From Roseovarius faecimaris (GTDB lineage: Bacteria > Pseudomonadota > Alphaproteobacteria > Rhodobacterales > Rhodobacteraceae), in the NCBI RefSeq assembly GCF_009762325.1, contig NZ_CP034348.1, positions 3,354,501 through 3,418,500 on the forward strand: DNA of 64,000 nucleotides, read 5' to 3'. Every line of letters starts with the position of its first letter. Within the stretch, counting starts at the first letter, position 1. A program made the position numbers and the translations under genes. Below are positions 43,334 to 52,711 of this stretch, in pieces. The notes below the pieces were generated by a model. The model worked only from the letters and a program-made list of their open reading frames with translations, made no database searches and had not been told where the DNA came from.

Positions 43334-44188
43334 ATGCGCTGTGCGTTGCCACTGCCTGCCCAAATGGCGATCTCTGACGGGGCTGCCCCTTTTGTGATGG
43401 TCGCGCCCAATGGCGCGCGCCGGACGCGGGCGGATCACCCTGCTTTGCCGGTGACGCTGGACGAGACCGTCGGAACGGCGCGGGCCTGTCACGCCGCGGG
43501 CGCGGATGGGCTGCATCTGCATGTGCGCGACGCGGCCGGGCAGCACTCGCTCGATGCTGGCCGCTACCGGGAGGCATTGTCGGAACTCGGACGCGCCGCA
43601 CCCGGTCTTGCGGTGCAGATCACCACGGAGGCGGGCGGGCTCTATGACGTTGCCGCGCAACTGACCTGCCTTGAGGCGGTGGCCCCGGAATGGGCCTCGG
43701 TTTCAGTGCGCGAGATTGCCCGCGCGCCGGAACTAGCGGATCGCGTCTATGGCACCTGCGCAGCCCAGGGCACGCGGGTGCAGCATATCCTTTATGACAC
43801 CGCTGACCTTGCCCTGCTGCGCGGCTGGCAGGCACGTGGCCTCGTGCGGCATGACCAGACGGACCTTCTGTTTGTTCTGGGGCGCTATAGCACCGGGCAG
43901 GTGTCTCAGCCGTCCGATCTCGGGCCGTTCCTCGATGCGCTGCCACGGGGCAGTTCGTGGATGGTGTGCGCCTTTGGCGCGGCTGAACATGCCTGCCTGC
44001 GCGAGGCGGCCCGATGGGGCGGTGCGGTGCGCGTCGGGTTCGAGAACAGCCTGACGGATGAGACCGGCATGACCTGGGCCGACAATGCCGCCTCGGTCGC
44101 GGCGCTGCGCCGATCGCTGACTGTCGCTCAGGCGCCTTGCGCTGCTTCGCTTTCACACCCCCTTTCCCCCATGCCCATCGGAGGCTGA
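43334..44188 (+). CDS. BKACE-family protein (3-keto-5-aminohexanoate cleavage enzyme-like)
   Basis: A 284-residue zinc enzyme of the beta-keto acid cleavage family, which converts a beta-keto acid plus acetyl-CoA to acetoacetate and an acyl-CoA. Recognisable motifs are MVAPNGARRT near the N-terminus, LHLHVRD (zinc His pair and acid) near 60, VQITTEAG and the C-terminal VRVGFENSL. Length and motifs are normal. The substrate is not readable. It is followed at five bases by a class III aminotransferase and divergent from the RpiR regulator, so it probably degrades an amino-keto acid taken in by the TAXI transporter. Confidence 0.85.
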   Translation: MRCALPLPAQMAISDGAAPFVMVAPNGARRTRADHPALPVTLDETVGTARACHAAGADGLHLHVRDAAGQHSLDAGRYREALSELGRAAPGLAVQITTEAGGLYDVAAQLTCLEAVAPEWASVSVREIARAPELADRVYGTCAAQGTRVQHILYDTADLALLRGWQARGLVRHDQTDLLFVLGRYSTGQVSQPSDLGPFLDALPRGSSWMVCAFGAAEHACLREAARWGGAVRVGFENSLTDETGMTWADNAASVAALRRSLTVAQAPCAASLSHPLSPMPIGG

Positions 44189-44192
44189 TCCC

Positions 44193-45533
44193 ATGTCCCA
44201 TGTTTTTCCACGCCACTGCCACGCGGCCATTCCCACTGCGGTGGGCGGCGATGGCTGCTATCTGATCGACGCAGATGGCAAGCGCTATTTCGACGGCTCG
44301 GGGGGGGCTGCGGTCTCGTGCCTGGGGCATTCCAACGCACGGGTGAAGCAGGCGATCAAGGACCAGGTAGACAAGCTCGCCTTCGCGCATACCGGCTTTT
44401 TCACATCCGAGCCCGCCGAGGCGCTGGCCGATCTGCTGATCGACCACGCGCCGGAGGGGATCGACCGGGTCTATTTCGTCTCGGGCGGATCGGAAGCGGT
44501 CGAAGCGGCGATCAAGCTGGCGCGGCAATACCACGTGGAGCGCGGCGAGCCACAGCGGCGGCATGTGATTGCCCGTCGGCAGAGCTATCACGGCAACACG
44601 CTGGGCGCGTTGGCGGCGGGCGGCAATGCCTGGCGGCAGGCGCAGTTTGCGCCGCTGCTGATCGAGGTCAGCCATATCGCGCCCTGTTATGAATATGCCG
44701 AACGCGGAGAGGCCGAGAGCCTTGCCGACTATGGTCAGCGCGTGGCCGATGAACTGGAAGCCGAGATCCAGCGGCTGGGCGAAGACAGTGTCATGGCCTT
44801 TCTGGCCGAGCCTGTGGTGGGTGCCACCCTGGGCGCGGTGCCGGCGGTCGAGGGGTATTTCACCCGCATTCGCGAGATTTGCGACCGCTACGGTGTTTTG
44901 CTGATCCTTGACGAGGTGATGTGCGGCATGGGGCGGACGGGGCATCTTTTTGCCTGCGAGGCCGAAGGGGTGCGCCCCGATATCCTGTGCATCGCCAAGG
45001 GGCTTGGCGCGGGGTATCAGCCGGTCGGTGCGATGCTGTGCAGCAAAGACATTTACCAGGCGATTTCCGATGGAAGCGGATTTTTCCAGCACGGGCATAC
45101 CTATGTCGGCCACCCCATTGCCGCCGCAGCCGGGCTGGCCGTGGTGCAGGAGATGCTGGAGCAGGGGCTGGTGGCGCAGGTGCGCCAGCGCGGCGCGCAT
45201 CTTGAGGCGCAACTGCGCAGCGCGCTGGGACAACATCCGCATGTGGGCGATATTCGCGGGCGCGGGCTGTTCTGGGGGGTGGAACTGGTGGCGGATCGCG
45301 CGACCAAGCAACCCTTTGCCCAAAAGCACGGCCTGGCCGGAAAGCTGAAAAAGGCGGCCTTTGCCGAGGGTCTGATCTGCTATCCGATGCCTGGCACCCG
45401 CGATGGCAAGATTGGCGACCATGTCCTGCTGGCCCCGCCCTTCATCTCAAGCGAGGCCGAGCTGGACAGCGTGGTGGATATGCTGGGCCGGGCGATCGAC
45501 AAAGTGCTGGACGGCGTGCCTGTGGAGGCGTGA
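44193..45533 (+). CDS. Class III aminotransferase
   Basis: A 446-residue PLP enzyme of fold type I. Motifs are FVSGGSEAVEAAIKLARQYH near residue 93, RRQSYHGNTLGALAAGG, LILDEVMCGMGRTG (Asp binding PLP N1) near 235 and IAKGLGAGYQP with the PLP Lys near 270. It resembles omega-amino acid:pyruvate aminotransferases that serve amine and beta- or gamma-amino acid catabolism. The preceding BKACE gene stops five bases earlier, so the two are co-transcribed and may act in sequence. The exact amino donor is unknown. Confidence 0.88.
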   Translation: MSHVFPRHCHAAIPTAVGGDGCYLIDADGKRYFDGSGGAAVSCLGHSNARVKQAIKDQVDKLAFAHTGFFTSEPAEALADLLIDHAPEGIDRVYFVSGGSEAVEAAIKLARQYHVERGEPQRRHVIARRQSYHGNTLGALAAGGNAWRQAQFAPLLIEVSHIAPCYEYAERGEAESLADYGQRVADELEAEIQRLGEDSVMAFLAEPVVGATLGAVPAVEGYFTRIREICDRYGVLLILDEVMCGMGRTGHLFACEAEGVRPDILCIAKGLGAGYQPVGAMLCSKDIYQAISDGSGFFQHGHTYVGHPIAAAAGLAVVQEMLEQGLVAQVRQRGAHLEAQLRSALGQHPHVGDIRGRGLFWGVELVADRATKQPFAQKHGLAGKLKKAAFAEGLICYPMPGTRDGKIGDHVLLAPPFISSEAELDSVVDMLGRAIDKVLDGVPVEA

Positions 45534-45591
45534 GCGCCAAAAGAGTATTGCGCCTCCGGCGGGAGTATTTTGGGAACAATGAAAGCAGCGG

Positions 45592-46704
45592 TCAGTCGTC
45601 CTGACCCAGTTTGGGCGAGGGGCGGGAGAGGTTTAGCTCGGCATCCGAGAACCTGAAGGGCGCGCGCACGCCGGGCACGCCATCCGGGTCGATCCGCATG
45701 CCCCGCGCCTGCACTTGAGGGTCGGCGAACACCTCGTCCATCTGGTTGATCGGCCCGGCGGGCACGCCCCTGGCCTCGCAGGCGGCGAGCAGGTCCGCCT
45801 TGGAAAAGCGGCGGGTATGTTCGTGCAGCAGGTCCGAAAGCTCCTGACGGTGCGACACGCGGTCGGGATTGGTGGCAAAGCGCGGGTCGTCGGCCAGAGT
45901 ATCGCATCCCAGCAAGGCGCACAGGCGCTGGTACTGCCCGTCATTGCCCACTGCGATGATCAGGAAACCATCGGCGCATTCGAACACCTGATAGGGGCTC
46001 AGATTGGGGTGAAAATTGCCCAGCCGACCGGGCGGCGTGCCGGTCGAGAGGTAGTTCATCGCCTGGTTGGCGGTGACCGAGACGGCGACATCCAGAAGCG
46101 CCATGTCAATATGCTGGCCCCGGCCCGTGGCGTGGCGCTGGTGCAGCGCGGCGAGGATGGCTGTTGTGGCATAGACGCCGGTGAACACATCCGTCACCGC
46201 CACGCCCACCTTGAGCGGCTGGCGCTCGGCTTCGCCGGTGATCGACATCAGTCCCGACATGCCCTGGATGATATAGTCATACCCTGCACGGTGGGCATAG
46301 GGGCCGTCCTGCCCGAACCCGGTGATGGAGCAGTAGATCAGGCCGGGGTTGATCTCTTTCAGGCTGTCATAGTCGAGCCCGTATTTGGCCAGACCTCCGA
46401 CTTTGAAATTCTCGATCACCACGTCGGCATCGGCGATCAGGGCGCGCATCTGCGCCTGGCCGTCCTCGGTTCGGAAGTCGCAGGTGATGGACGCCTTGCC
46501 GCGATTACAGGAATGGAAATAGGCAGCCGTGCGGTCCCCGTCGCGCTCGATGAAGGGCGGGCCCCATTGCCGGGTGTCATCGCCAGCGGGGCTTTCGACC
46601 TTGATCACCTCGGCACCGAGATCGGCGAGCGTCTGCCCGGCCCAGGGACCCGCGAGAATCCGCGCGAGTTCGATGACCTTCAGGCCTGCAAGAGGGCTGC
46701 TCAT
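45592..46704 (-). CDS. Class III CoA-transferase (CaiB/BaiF family)
   Basis: A 370-residue cytoplasmic enzyme that would move CoA between organic acids. The family N-terminus LKVIELARILAGPWAGQTLADLGAEVIKVE (split in two motifs, ARILAGPWAG and LGAEVIKVE) and the catalytic Asp172 in VAVTDVFTG are present, as is GYDYIIQGMSGLM. The substrate cannot be told; relatives act on oxalate, carnitine or mesaconate. The stop of the adjacent DsbA-like gene shares a base with its ATG. It is convergent with the aminotransferase. Confidence 0.88.
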   Translation of the reverse strand: MSSPLAGLKVIELARILAGPWAGQTLADLGAEVIKVESPAGDDTRQWGPPFIERDGDRTAAYFHSCNRGKASITCDFRTEDGQAQMRALIADADVVIENFKVGGLAKYGLDYDSLKEINPGLIYCSITGFGQDGPYAHRAGYDYIIQGMSGLMSITGEAERQPLKVGVAVTDVFTGVYATTAILAALHQRHATGRGQHIDMALLDVAVSVTANQAMNYLSTGTPPGRLGNFHPNLSPYQVFECADGFLIIAVGNDGQYQRLCALLGCDTLADDPRFATNPDRVSHRQELSDLLHEHTRRFSKADLLAACEARGVPAGPINQMDEVFADPQVQARGMRIDPDGVPGVRAPFRFSDAELNLSRPSPKLGQDD

Positions 46705-47381
46705 TATTCGGCCAGAGCCTCGTCGATCAGGCCCTTGAGCTCCTCATAGGACATGTTGCTGTAGGAGGTGCCGTTGATCAGCAGGGTCGGCGTGGAACGG
46801 ATACCATCGGCTTCGGCGTTCTTCTGATACCAGGCGACCAGCGTCTTGGCCTTGTCATTATCGTTCAGGCACGCCTCGAGCTGATCCTCATCCAGGCCCG
46901 CAACCTTGCCGATCTTGCGCAGGTTGTTGGCAATCGCCGCCGGATCCTGACCGCTGCCAACCCAATCACGTTGCTGGTCATAGATCATGTCGGCAATGCC
47001 GAAGAAACGCTCCTGGCCGCCGCAACGCGCCACCATAGAGGCCCAGAGGCCGAAGCGGTCGAAATAGACATCGCGATAGACGAAGTTGATCAGGCCGGTG
47101 TCGATATACTCTGCCTTGAGCTGTTTGAACTGGCCTTCATGGAAGCGGGCGCAATGCGGGCAGGTGAAGGAGGCGTATTCCATCACCGTAACCTTGGCAT
47201 CGGGATTGCCGAGCGTCATCTCGACAATCGAGGACGTGTCGATCTCGGCGGCCTCCTGCGCGTTCGCGGCGCCATAAGGCGAAAGATCCGCCGACGGGGC
47301 GGGTGCCGTGCGCCAGTTGAGGATCACGGCCCCGACGGCGACAATAAGGCCCAGGGCCCCGACAAGGATCAGACGGTTCAT
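46704..47381 (-). CDS. DsbA-family thiol:disulfide oxidoreductase
   Basis: A 225-residue periplasmic thioredoxin-fold protein. It has one N-terminal membrane/signal segment (residues 2-21), the active-site CPHC at 74-77 in YASFTCPHCARFHEG and the cis-Pro loop STPTLLI near 195. The helical insert between them is of normal length. It probably oxidises or reshuffles disulphides in exported proteins. It sits downstream of dciA on the same strand; the ATG has a GGAAGGA ribosome site. Confidence 0.9.
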   Translation of the reverse strand: MNRLILVGALGLIVAVGAVILNWRTAPAPSADLSPYGAANAQEAAEIDTSSIVEMTLGNPDAKVTVMEYASFTCPHCARFHEGQFKQLKAEYIDTGLINFVYRDVYFDRFGLWASMVARCGGQERFFGIADMIYDQQRDWVGSGQDPAAIANNLRKIGKVAGLDEDQLEACLNDNDKAKTLVAWYQKNAEADGIRSTPTLLINGTSYSNMSYEELKGLIDEALAE

Positions 47382-47413
47382 GATGTGTCCTTCCAGTACA
47401 AGATTTGGCCAGA

Positions 47414-47923
47414 TCAGCGTTTGGCTTTGGATAATACGTTCTGCCCCAGAGCTTCAAGCGCTGTTCGGAGGCTCTCGTCGCCGACAGGCGCGGCAAGCTG
47501 AGCCGCTTCGCGCTGCGTTTCTGGGTCGGGCGGCGCGGGTTCGGTTTTCTTCGGGCGATGCTCAAAGCTGACCTTGCCATCGGCAAAGCCCGTGGGGGCG
47601 GTCTGAGTGATACGGATGCGCGAAATGGCGTTGTAGCCATAGACGGCATTGACCCGCTCGCGCAGTTTTTCCTTCTGCATTTCCAGCATGGGGGCCTGTG
47701 CGCCGGTGGTCAGCACGGTCAGCGTGGCCCCGAAGCCCTGACGTCCATAGGAAACATCGACAGGCCGCGCGATCGCGGCGATATCCGCGCCCGCGACCTC
47801 TTCCCATTGCGTGAGCAGGCGCGAGGCGGCAAAGCCACGGCTTTCCGAGGCACGCCTGATCCGGTCCTGCAACAGCGCAGAGGTGCGCTTGAAGCCGAAT
47901 GTACCGGGACGTTTGGCGGCCAT
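47414..47923 (-). CDS. DciA-like DUF721 protein
   Basis: A 169-residue protein with an N-terminal DUF721/DciA core (RGFAASRLLTQWEEVAGADIAAIARPVDVSYG) and an extended Pro/Lys-rich tail. DciA loads the replicative helicase DnaB in bacteria that lack DnaC. The ATG is 82 bases from the divergent mutY start. This dciA next to mutY and dsbA-like arrangement is familiar in alphaproteobacteria. The gene name is not assigned because the C-terminal domain is not well aligned. Confidence 0.82.
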   Translation of the reverse strand: MAAKRPGTFGFKRTSALLQDRIRRASESRGFAASRLLTQWEEVAGADIAAIARPVDVSYGRQGFGATLTVLTTGAQAPMLEMQKEKLRERVNAVYGYNAISRIRITQTAPTGFADGKVSFEHRPKKTEPAPPDPETQREAAQLAAPVGDESLRTALEALGQNVLSKAKR

Positions 47924-48004
47924 GGGTGTGCTCCTTGGGTTAATCCTCTATGTAAGCCATGAATGCGGGCAGAACAGCCCCCAATCGTGAGGCGGATTTA
48001 ACGA

Positions 48005-49057
48005 ATGCGTGAAATGGCTCGGGCCGAGGTGTTACTGGACTGGTATGATCGTCACGCGCGCGATTTGCCCTGGCGGGTGTCACCGGCGCGGCGCAAGGCG
48101 GGCGAGATGCCGGACCCCTATCGCGTCTGGCTGAGCGAGGTGATGCTGCAGCAGACGACCGTGGCAGCGGTGAAGTCCTATTATGAGCGGTTCACGGCGC
48201 TCTGGCCGACAGTGGGCGACCTGGCCGCCGCCCCGGACGCTCAGGTGATGGGCGAATGGGCCGGGCTTGGCTACTACGCGCGGGCCCGGAACCTCCTGAA
48301 ATGCGCGCGGGTGGTAACGAAGGAGCATGACGGTGTGTTCCCCACCACACGCGATGGATTGCAGGCGCTGCCTGGCATTGGCCCCTACACCGCCGCCGCG
48401 ATTTCGGCGATTGCATATGACCGGCCCGAGGTGGTGGTGGATGGCAATGTGGAGCGGGTCATGGCGCGGCTGCACGCGGTGCAGACCCCCCTGCCCGCCG
48501 CCAAGTCCGAACTGACGGAAGCGGCGGCGGCACTGACCCCCGACATCCGGCCCGGCGACTATGCACAGGCGGTGATGGACCTGGGCGCCACGATCTGCAC
48601 ACCGAAAAACCCGGCCTGCGGGATTTGCCCCTGGCGCGGGCCTTGTGCCGCCCGCGCGCAGGGTATCGCGGCCGATCTGCCGCGCAAGAGCCCGAAGAAG
48701 GCCAAGCCGACACGGCACGGCATCGCCTATGTGGTGCGCCGTGCCGATGGGGCCTGGCTGCTGGAACAGCGCCCTGACAAAGGGCTCTTGGGCGGGATGC
48801 TGGGCTGGCCCGGTACCGACTGGAACGAGGCCCCCGCCCCCGCGCCGCCGCTGGACACCGATTGGGAGCGCCTGCCCGAAGAGGCGCGCCACACCTTCAC
48901 GCATTTCCATTTGCGGCTGGAGGTGTGCATCGCGCGTGTGCCCACGGGGGCCGAGCCTGCGCGGGGGACTTTCCTCACCCCGCGTGAATTCCGCCCGAGC
49001 GATTTGCCTACCGTCATGCGCAAAGTCTTCAACCTTGCGCAGTCCGTTCTGAGCTGA
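48005..49057 (+). CDS. mutY: A/G-specific adenine glycosylase
   Basis: A 350-residue DNA repair enzyme that removes adenine mispaired with 8-oxoguanine. The catalytic Glu45 is in LSEVMLQQT, the helix-hairpin-helix is LPGIGPYTAAAIS near 120 followed by VVDGNVERVMARL with the catalytic Asp, and the iron-sulfur cluster is the C-x6-C-x2-C-x5-C run of ICTPKNPACGICPWRGPC. The C-terminal half is the NUDIX-like 8-oxoG recognition domain. The length is usual. The start follows a weak ribosome site; it is divergent from the dciA gene. Confidence 0.95.
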   Translation: MREMARAEVLLDWYDRHARDLPWRVSPARRKAGEMPDPYRVWLSEVMLQQTTVAAVKSYYERFTALWPTVGDLAAAPDAQVMGEWAGLGYYARARNLLKCARVVTKEHDGVFPTTRDGLQALPGIGPYTAAAISAIAYDRPEVVVDGNVERVMARLHAVQTPLPAAKSELTEAAAALTPDIRPGDYAQAVMDLGATICTPKNPACGICPWRGPCAARAQGIAADLPRKSPKKAKPTRHGIAYVVRRADGAWLLEQRPDKGLLGGMLGWPGTDWNEAPAPAPPLDTDWERLPEEARHTFTHFHLRLEVCIARVPTGAEPARGTFLTPREFRPSDLPTVMRKVFNLAQSVLS

Positions 49058-49185
49058 CCCGCCATGGAACGCTGGGTCATACCTTGCGGTTGGGGCCAAT
49101 TGCGCTGATTTTGCCCATGTTTTCCAGCCCGGTTTGGCGTATTCTGCGCCCAAGATCGCGGCACTGACCCACGGAGACACCTCTT

Positions 49186-50319
49186 ATGTCCACGCATCCC
49201 CCTGTGAACAGCCTTGCCCATGCGCTGCCCTTCTGGATGACGCTGCTCTTGGTGCCCATCGCCCTTATCGGCGCCCTGAACGGCGGCTGGTGGCTTCTGT
49301 TGATGCCGGTGGTAACGTGGTACTTCTTTACCCTGCTCGACACCGTTCTGGGCCTGAATCTGGAAAATGCGGACCCGGATACGGACGAAAACCAGCTGAC
49401 CTGGCACAAGGCAATCACCCTGATCTGGGTGCCGATCCAGTTCCTGCTGCTGTATTGGATGATCTGGTACGGCACGACCGCCGAACATCTGTCTGGCGGG
49501 GAACTGATCCTGCTGTTCTTCGGTGTCGGTGTGATCACCGGCACGGTCGGGATCAATTACAGCCACGAGCTGATGCATCAGAAGGACAAGGGCGAGCGGT
49601 TTCTGGGCGATGCCCTGCTCGCCATGACCCTCTATTCGCATTTCCGCTCCGAGCATCTGTTGGTGCATCATCGCTATGTCGGCACGCCCCGCGACCCGGT
49701 GACCGCGCGCTATAATGAGGGGTTTCACCGGTTCTTTCCGCGCGTGCTCAAGGCGTCATGGCTCTCGGCCTTCCGGGCCGAAAAGGAAATGCTGGCGCGC
49801 AAGGGCAAGCCGTGGACAGACCTTTCCAACCCCTTCTGGCGGTATTGGGCATTTCAGGCGTTCATGCTGCTGCTGGCTGGTCTGATCGGCGGCTGGCTGG
49901 GGCTGCTGCTGTTCCTGTGGCAGGCCTATATCGCCATCTGGCAGCTGGAGCTGGTCAACTATATCGAGCATTACGGGCTGACCCGAAAGCACCTGGGAGA
50001 CGGCAAATACGAGCATGTGATGCCGCGCCATAGCTGGAACGCCGCCCATAAGGCGTCAAACTGGCTTCTGATCAACCTGCAGCGCCATTCGGACCACCAT
50101 TACAAGCCGAACCGGCGCTTTCCCCTGCTGCAGAACTACACCGATGCCGATGCGCCGCAGCTTCCCCACGGCTATCCGCTTATGACAATGGTGGCGATGG
50201 TGCCGCCCTTGTGGAAACGGGTGATGAACCCCCGCGTGCGGCGCTGGCGGCAAATGTATTATCCGGAAATTACCGACTGGAAGCCGTATAACAAGGGGCT
50301 CAATCCGCAGCCTCGGTGA
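49186..50319 (+). CDS. alkB: Alkane 1-monooxygenase (AlkB type)
   Basis: A 377-residue membrane di-iron enzyme that hydroxylates alkanes at the terminal carbon. The His boxes are HELMH at 127-131, HLLVHH at 157-162 and LQRHSDHH at 298-305, plus NYIEHYGL at 258-265. Six hydrophobic segments surround them. No rubredoxin or rubredoxin reductase gene is adjacent. It is convergent with the LacI-type regulator (stop to stop). Related enzymes can act on other alkyl chains, so the substrate range is open. Confidence 0.93.
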   Translation: MSTHPPVNSLAHALPFWMTLLLVPIALIGALNGGWWLLLMPVVTWYFFTLLDTVLGLNLENADPDTDENQLTWHKAITLIWVPIQFLLLYWMIWYGTTAEHLSGGELILLFFGVGVITGTVGINYSHELMHQKDKGERFLGDALLAMTLYSHFRSEHLLVHHRYVGTPRDPVTARYNEGFHRFFPRVLKASWLSAFRAEKEMLARKGKPWTDLSNPFWRYWAFQAFMLLLAGLIGGWLGLLLFLWQAYIAIWQLELVNYIEHYGLTRKHLGDGKYEHVMPRHSWNAAHKASNWLLINLQRHSDHHYKPNRRFPLLQNYTDADAPQLPHGYPLMTMVAMVPPLWKRVMNPRVRRWRQMYYPEITDWKPYNKGLNPQPR

Positions 50320-51342
50320 CTAGGGGCGCCGCAGCGTCTGGCCGTAGGTGATCTTGGGTTCCATCGCGATGCGCACCGGGCCTGCGGACGGGTCATTCAC
50401 CCGTGCGGCAATGATCTCGGCGGCTTTGCGGCCGGTATCATGGCGGCAGGCATCCATCGTGGCCAGTTTCATCGGCAGCCCGTCAAGCAACCCCACGCCA
50501 TTGAACCCGGCAAGGCCGATCTCCTGCGGGATCTTCGCGCCCTTCTCCAGCAAGTAAAGCAGCCCACCCGCTCCGATCAGATCATTGGAATAGTAGATAA
50601 AGTCGATCTCGGGCTCGCGCTCCAGCAGGGCCGCCGTCATCTCGCGCCCCTTCACCAATGCGGAGCCTCCGGTGTAAAACTCCTGATCGGCAATCTCGAC
50701 CCCGTTCTTGGCCAGCGTCTCGGTGAAGCCTTCGAAACGCTTGCGCGCGCGATGGTCGAGCGACATCTTGGTACCCAGAAAGCCGATCTTCTGATAACCG
50801 CCCTTGAGGATCGCCTCGGCCATCTTCTGCCCCGCGCGGCGGTGCGAAATACCCACCACGCTATCGACCGGCGTGCCGTCCACATCCATGATCTCAACCA
50901 CGGGAATGCCCGATGCGCGCAGCATGGCGCGGCTGGCCTCGGTGTGCTCGATCCCGGCGATAATCACCCCGGAGGGCCGCCAGGACAGCATTTCATAAAG
51001 CACCTTCTCTTCTTTCTCGGGCTTGTAGCCTGTGATGCCCACCACGGGCTGCAACTCGGTCTCGTCCAGCGCCTCGGTAATCCCGGTCATGACCTCAGGA
51101 AACACCATGTTGGACATCGACGGGATGATCACCGCCACCAGATTAACCCGGCTTGACGCCAGGGCCCCCGCGATCTTGTTGGGCACGTAGCCAAGCCTCT
51201 TCGCGGTTTCCAGCACCCGCTCGCGGGTCGCGTCAGAGACATCGCCCCGGTTACGCAGCACGCGACTGACGGTCATCTCCGACACGCCCGAGGCTTCGGA
51301 CACATCACGCAGGGTCAGGGGTCGGTTATCTGAATTTGTCAC
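50320..51342 (-). CDS. LacI-family transcriptional regulator (GntR/GluR-like)
   Basis: A 340-residue regulator with an N-terminal LacI helix-turn-helix (LTLRDVSEASGVSEMTVSRVL) and hinge (VPNKIAGALASS), followed by a periplasmic-binding-like effector domain (LVAVIIPSMSNMVF, MDVDGTPVDSVV). It resembles gluconate-type regulators. No sugar gene lies beside it, so its targets are elsewhere or it controls itself; CCGCA-N6-TGCGG at 51380-51395 is a candidate operator. It ends one base after the alkB stop on the opposite strand. Confidence 0.9.
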   Translation of the reverse strand: MTNSDNRPLTLRDVSEASGVSEMTVSRVLRNRGDVSDATRERVLETAKRLGYVPNKIAGALASSRVNLVAVIIPSMSNMVFPEVMTGITEALDETELQPVVGITGYKPEKEEKVLYEMLSWRPSGVIIAGIEHTEASRAMLRASGIPVVEIMDVDGTPVDSVVGISHRRAGQKMAEAILKGGYQKIGFLGTKMSLDHRARKRFEGFTETLAKNGVEIADQEFYTGGSALVKGREMTAALLEREPEIDFIYYSNDLIGAGGLLYLLEKGAKIPQEIGLAGFNGVGLLDGLPMKLATMDACRHDTGRKAAEIIAARVNDPSAGPVRIAMEPKITYGQTLRRP

Positions 51343-51379
51343 GGGGGGTGGTCTTTCAACTGAGGGCGAGACGATGGTA

Positions 51380-51395
51380 CCGCAAACATATGCGG
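51380..51395. promoter_or_regulatory. Dyad CCGCA-N6-TGCGG, candidate LacI-type operator
   Basis: The 16-base inverted repeat lies 38 bases upstream of the lacI-type start and before tRNA-Arg. Its position suits autoregulation, but LacI operators usually have a central CG, which this site lacks. Confidence 0.3.
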
Positions 51396-51456
51396 ATTAT
51401 CAAGCGTTCAGAAGGGCGATGACAATCGGCTTTTCGTTGGGTATGCAGAGCCCAGC

Positions 51457-51533
51457 GGTCCCGTGGCTCAACTGGATAGAGCAGCCCCCTCCTAAGGGGC
51501 AGGTTGCAGGTTCGAATCCTGCCGGGATCGCCA
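51457..51533 (+). tRNA. tRNA-Arg(CCT)
   Basis: The 7-bp acceptor stem GGTCCCG pairs with CGGGATC (one G-U), followed by G and an encoded CCA. The anticodon stem is GCCCC/GGGGC with loop CTCCTAA, so the anticodon is CCT for AGG codons. The T arm GCAGG-TTCGAAT-CCTGC is perfect. All parts are readable. Confidence 0.97.
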
Positions 51534-51622
51534 GACTGGCATCGGGGGCATAGAGAACCGGGGCTGTTTCCGCGAAAGTTTCGGTTGCGCGGGGGCACGC
51601 CGGGATGCAAGCGTGATCCACG

Positions 51623-52711
51623 ATGTCAATGCCGTTGGATACACCGGACCGCGCGGGGTCGGATGGCCCGGAGGTGCCCGACTGGGCCCGTGACGTGCGC
51701 GCGCCTGCGCATGAGCTGCACGAGATCGAGGCACTCGTCAAAGACCGGTACGGCCTCGAAGGACAGCTTCACCCGCTTGACGGCGAGCGCGACCAGAACA
51801 TCCTGATCAGCACGGGCGATGCCCGGCGCTGGGTGGTCAAGATCAGCGAAGGCGCGGCGGCAGAGGCGACTGCGGATTATCAGGCGGCCCTGCTCGGCTA
51901 TCTCGAAGGGGCAGCACCGGATTTGCCTCTCCCCCGCAACCGAACCGACAGGACAGGCGCGCCCTATCTGCTGCATCGTTTCGCGAACGGACAGCCCGCA
52001 GCCGTGCGGGTTGTCAGCTATCTGGAGGGGCGCCCGCTGTCCGATCTGCCGCCTTCGCACGGCAGCTGGGCCAGACCGATCGGGGCCTTTCAAGGCAGGC
52101 TTTGCCGCGCGCTCAGAGGGTTTGAACATCCGCAATCCACGCGTTTCATGCCTTGGGATTCATCCTCGGACGTAATGCTTGACGACCGGATGCTGGCCTT
52201 TCTCGATCCGGATTTCCGGACAGCGGTCACCCCGCATCTGAACCGGCTGACGGACACCGTGCTTCCCGCTCTGAGGGACGCGCCCGCGCAGGTCATTCAC
52301 AATGACATCCACCCGGGAAACATCCTGCTTGACGATGGCGGCAGGGTTGCGGGCATGATCGACTTCGGGGACGCGATCCACCGGTCTGCCCTGCAGGATC
52401 TCGCCGTTTCGGTCACAAGCCTGATCGAGTTCGCCCCTGACCGGACCGAGCATGTCATACCGCAGCTGATCGGGGGGTTTCTGGCACATTACCCGCTGAA
52501 CACGCAGATGCTTGCGCTGTTGTATGACGCCATCCTGCTGCGCGGTATTCTGAGCGTGGCCCTGGGACGGATGAAAGATCGGGGTGTTCCGCCCGCCATG
52601 CGCCCGCGCCCTGCCACCCGGCTATCCGAGGGCGGCCTGCGCGCGATCCTGTCGCTTTCGGGTGGTGTATTGTCCGATCCCCGGAGATTGCAGAGGCTTG
52701 CCCATGGATAG
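51623..52711 (+). CDS. APH-fold kinase, hydroxylysine-kinase-like
   Basis: A 362-residue phosphotransferase of the aminoglycoside kinase/choline kinase fold. The catalytic loop is VIHNDIHPGNIL near residues 223-234 and the metal motif MIDFGDAI near 245. The ATP-lid Lys is in RWVVKISEGAAAE. Beside an ethanolamine-phosphate/phosphohydroxylysine phospho-lyase-like gene, the best match is the 5-hydroxylysine-kinase type (AGPHD1-like) acting on a hydroxylated amine; the true substrate is unproven. Its stop overlaps the aminotransferase-type gene start by eight bases, so they are made together. Confidence 0.8.
   Translation: MSMPLDTPDRAGSDGPEVPDWARDVRAPAHELHEIEALVKDRYGLEGQLHPLDGERDQNILISTGDARRWVVKISEGAAAEATADYQAALLGYLEGAAPDLPLPRNRTDRTGAPYLLHRFANGQPAAVRVVSYLEGRPLSDLPPSHGSWARPIGAFQGRLCRALRGFEHPQSTRFMPWDSSSDVMLDDRMLAFLDPDFRTAVTPHLNRLTDTVLPALRDAPAQVIHNDIHPGNILLDDGGRVAGMIDFGDAIHRSALQDLAVSVTSLIEFAPDRTEHVIPQLIGGFLAHYPLNTQMLALLYDAILLRGILSVALGRMKDRGVPPAMRPRPATRLSEGGLRAILSLSGGVLSDPRRLQRLAHG

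Noticed and set aside
45551..45571. Terminator or dispersed repeat (CGCC-TCC-GGCG then TATTTT) between the aminotransferase and CoA-transferase genes
   Set aside because: The stem is only four base pairs and no second copy was found in the window, so it was left out of the features although termination there is plausible.
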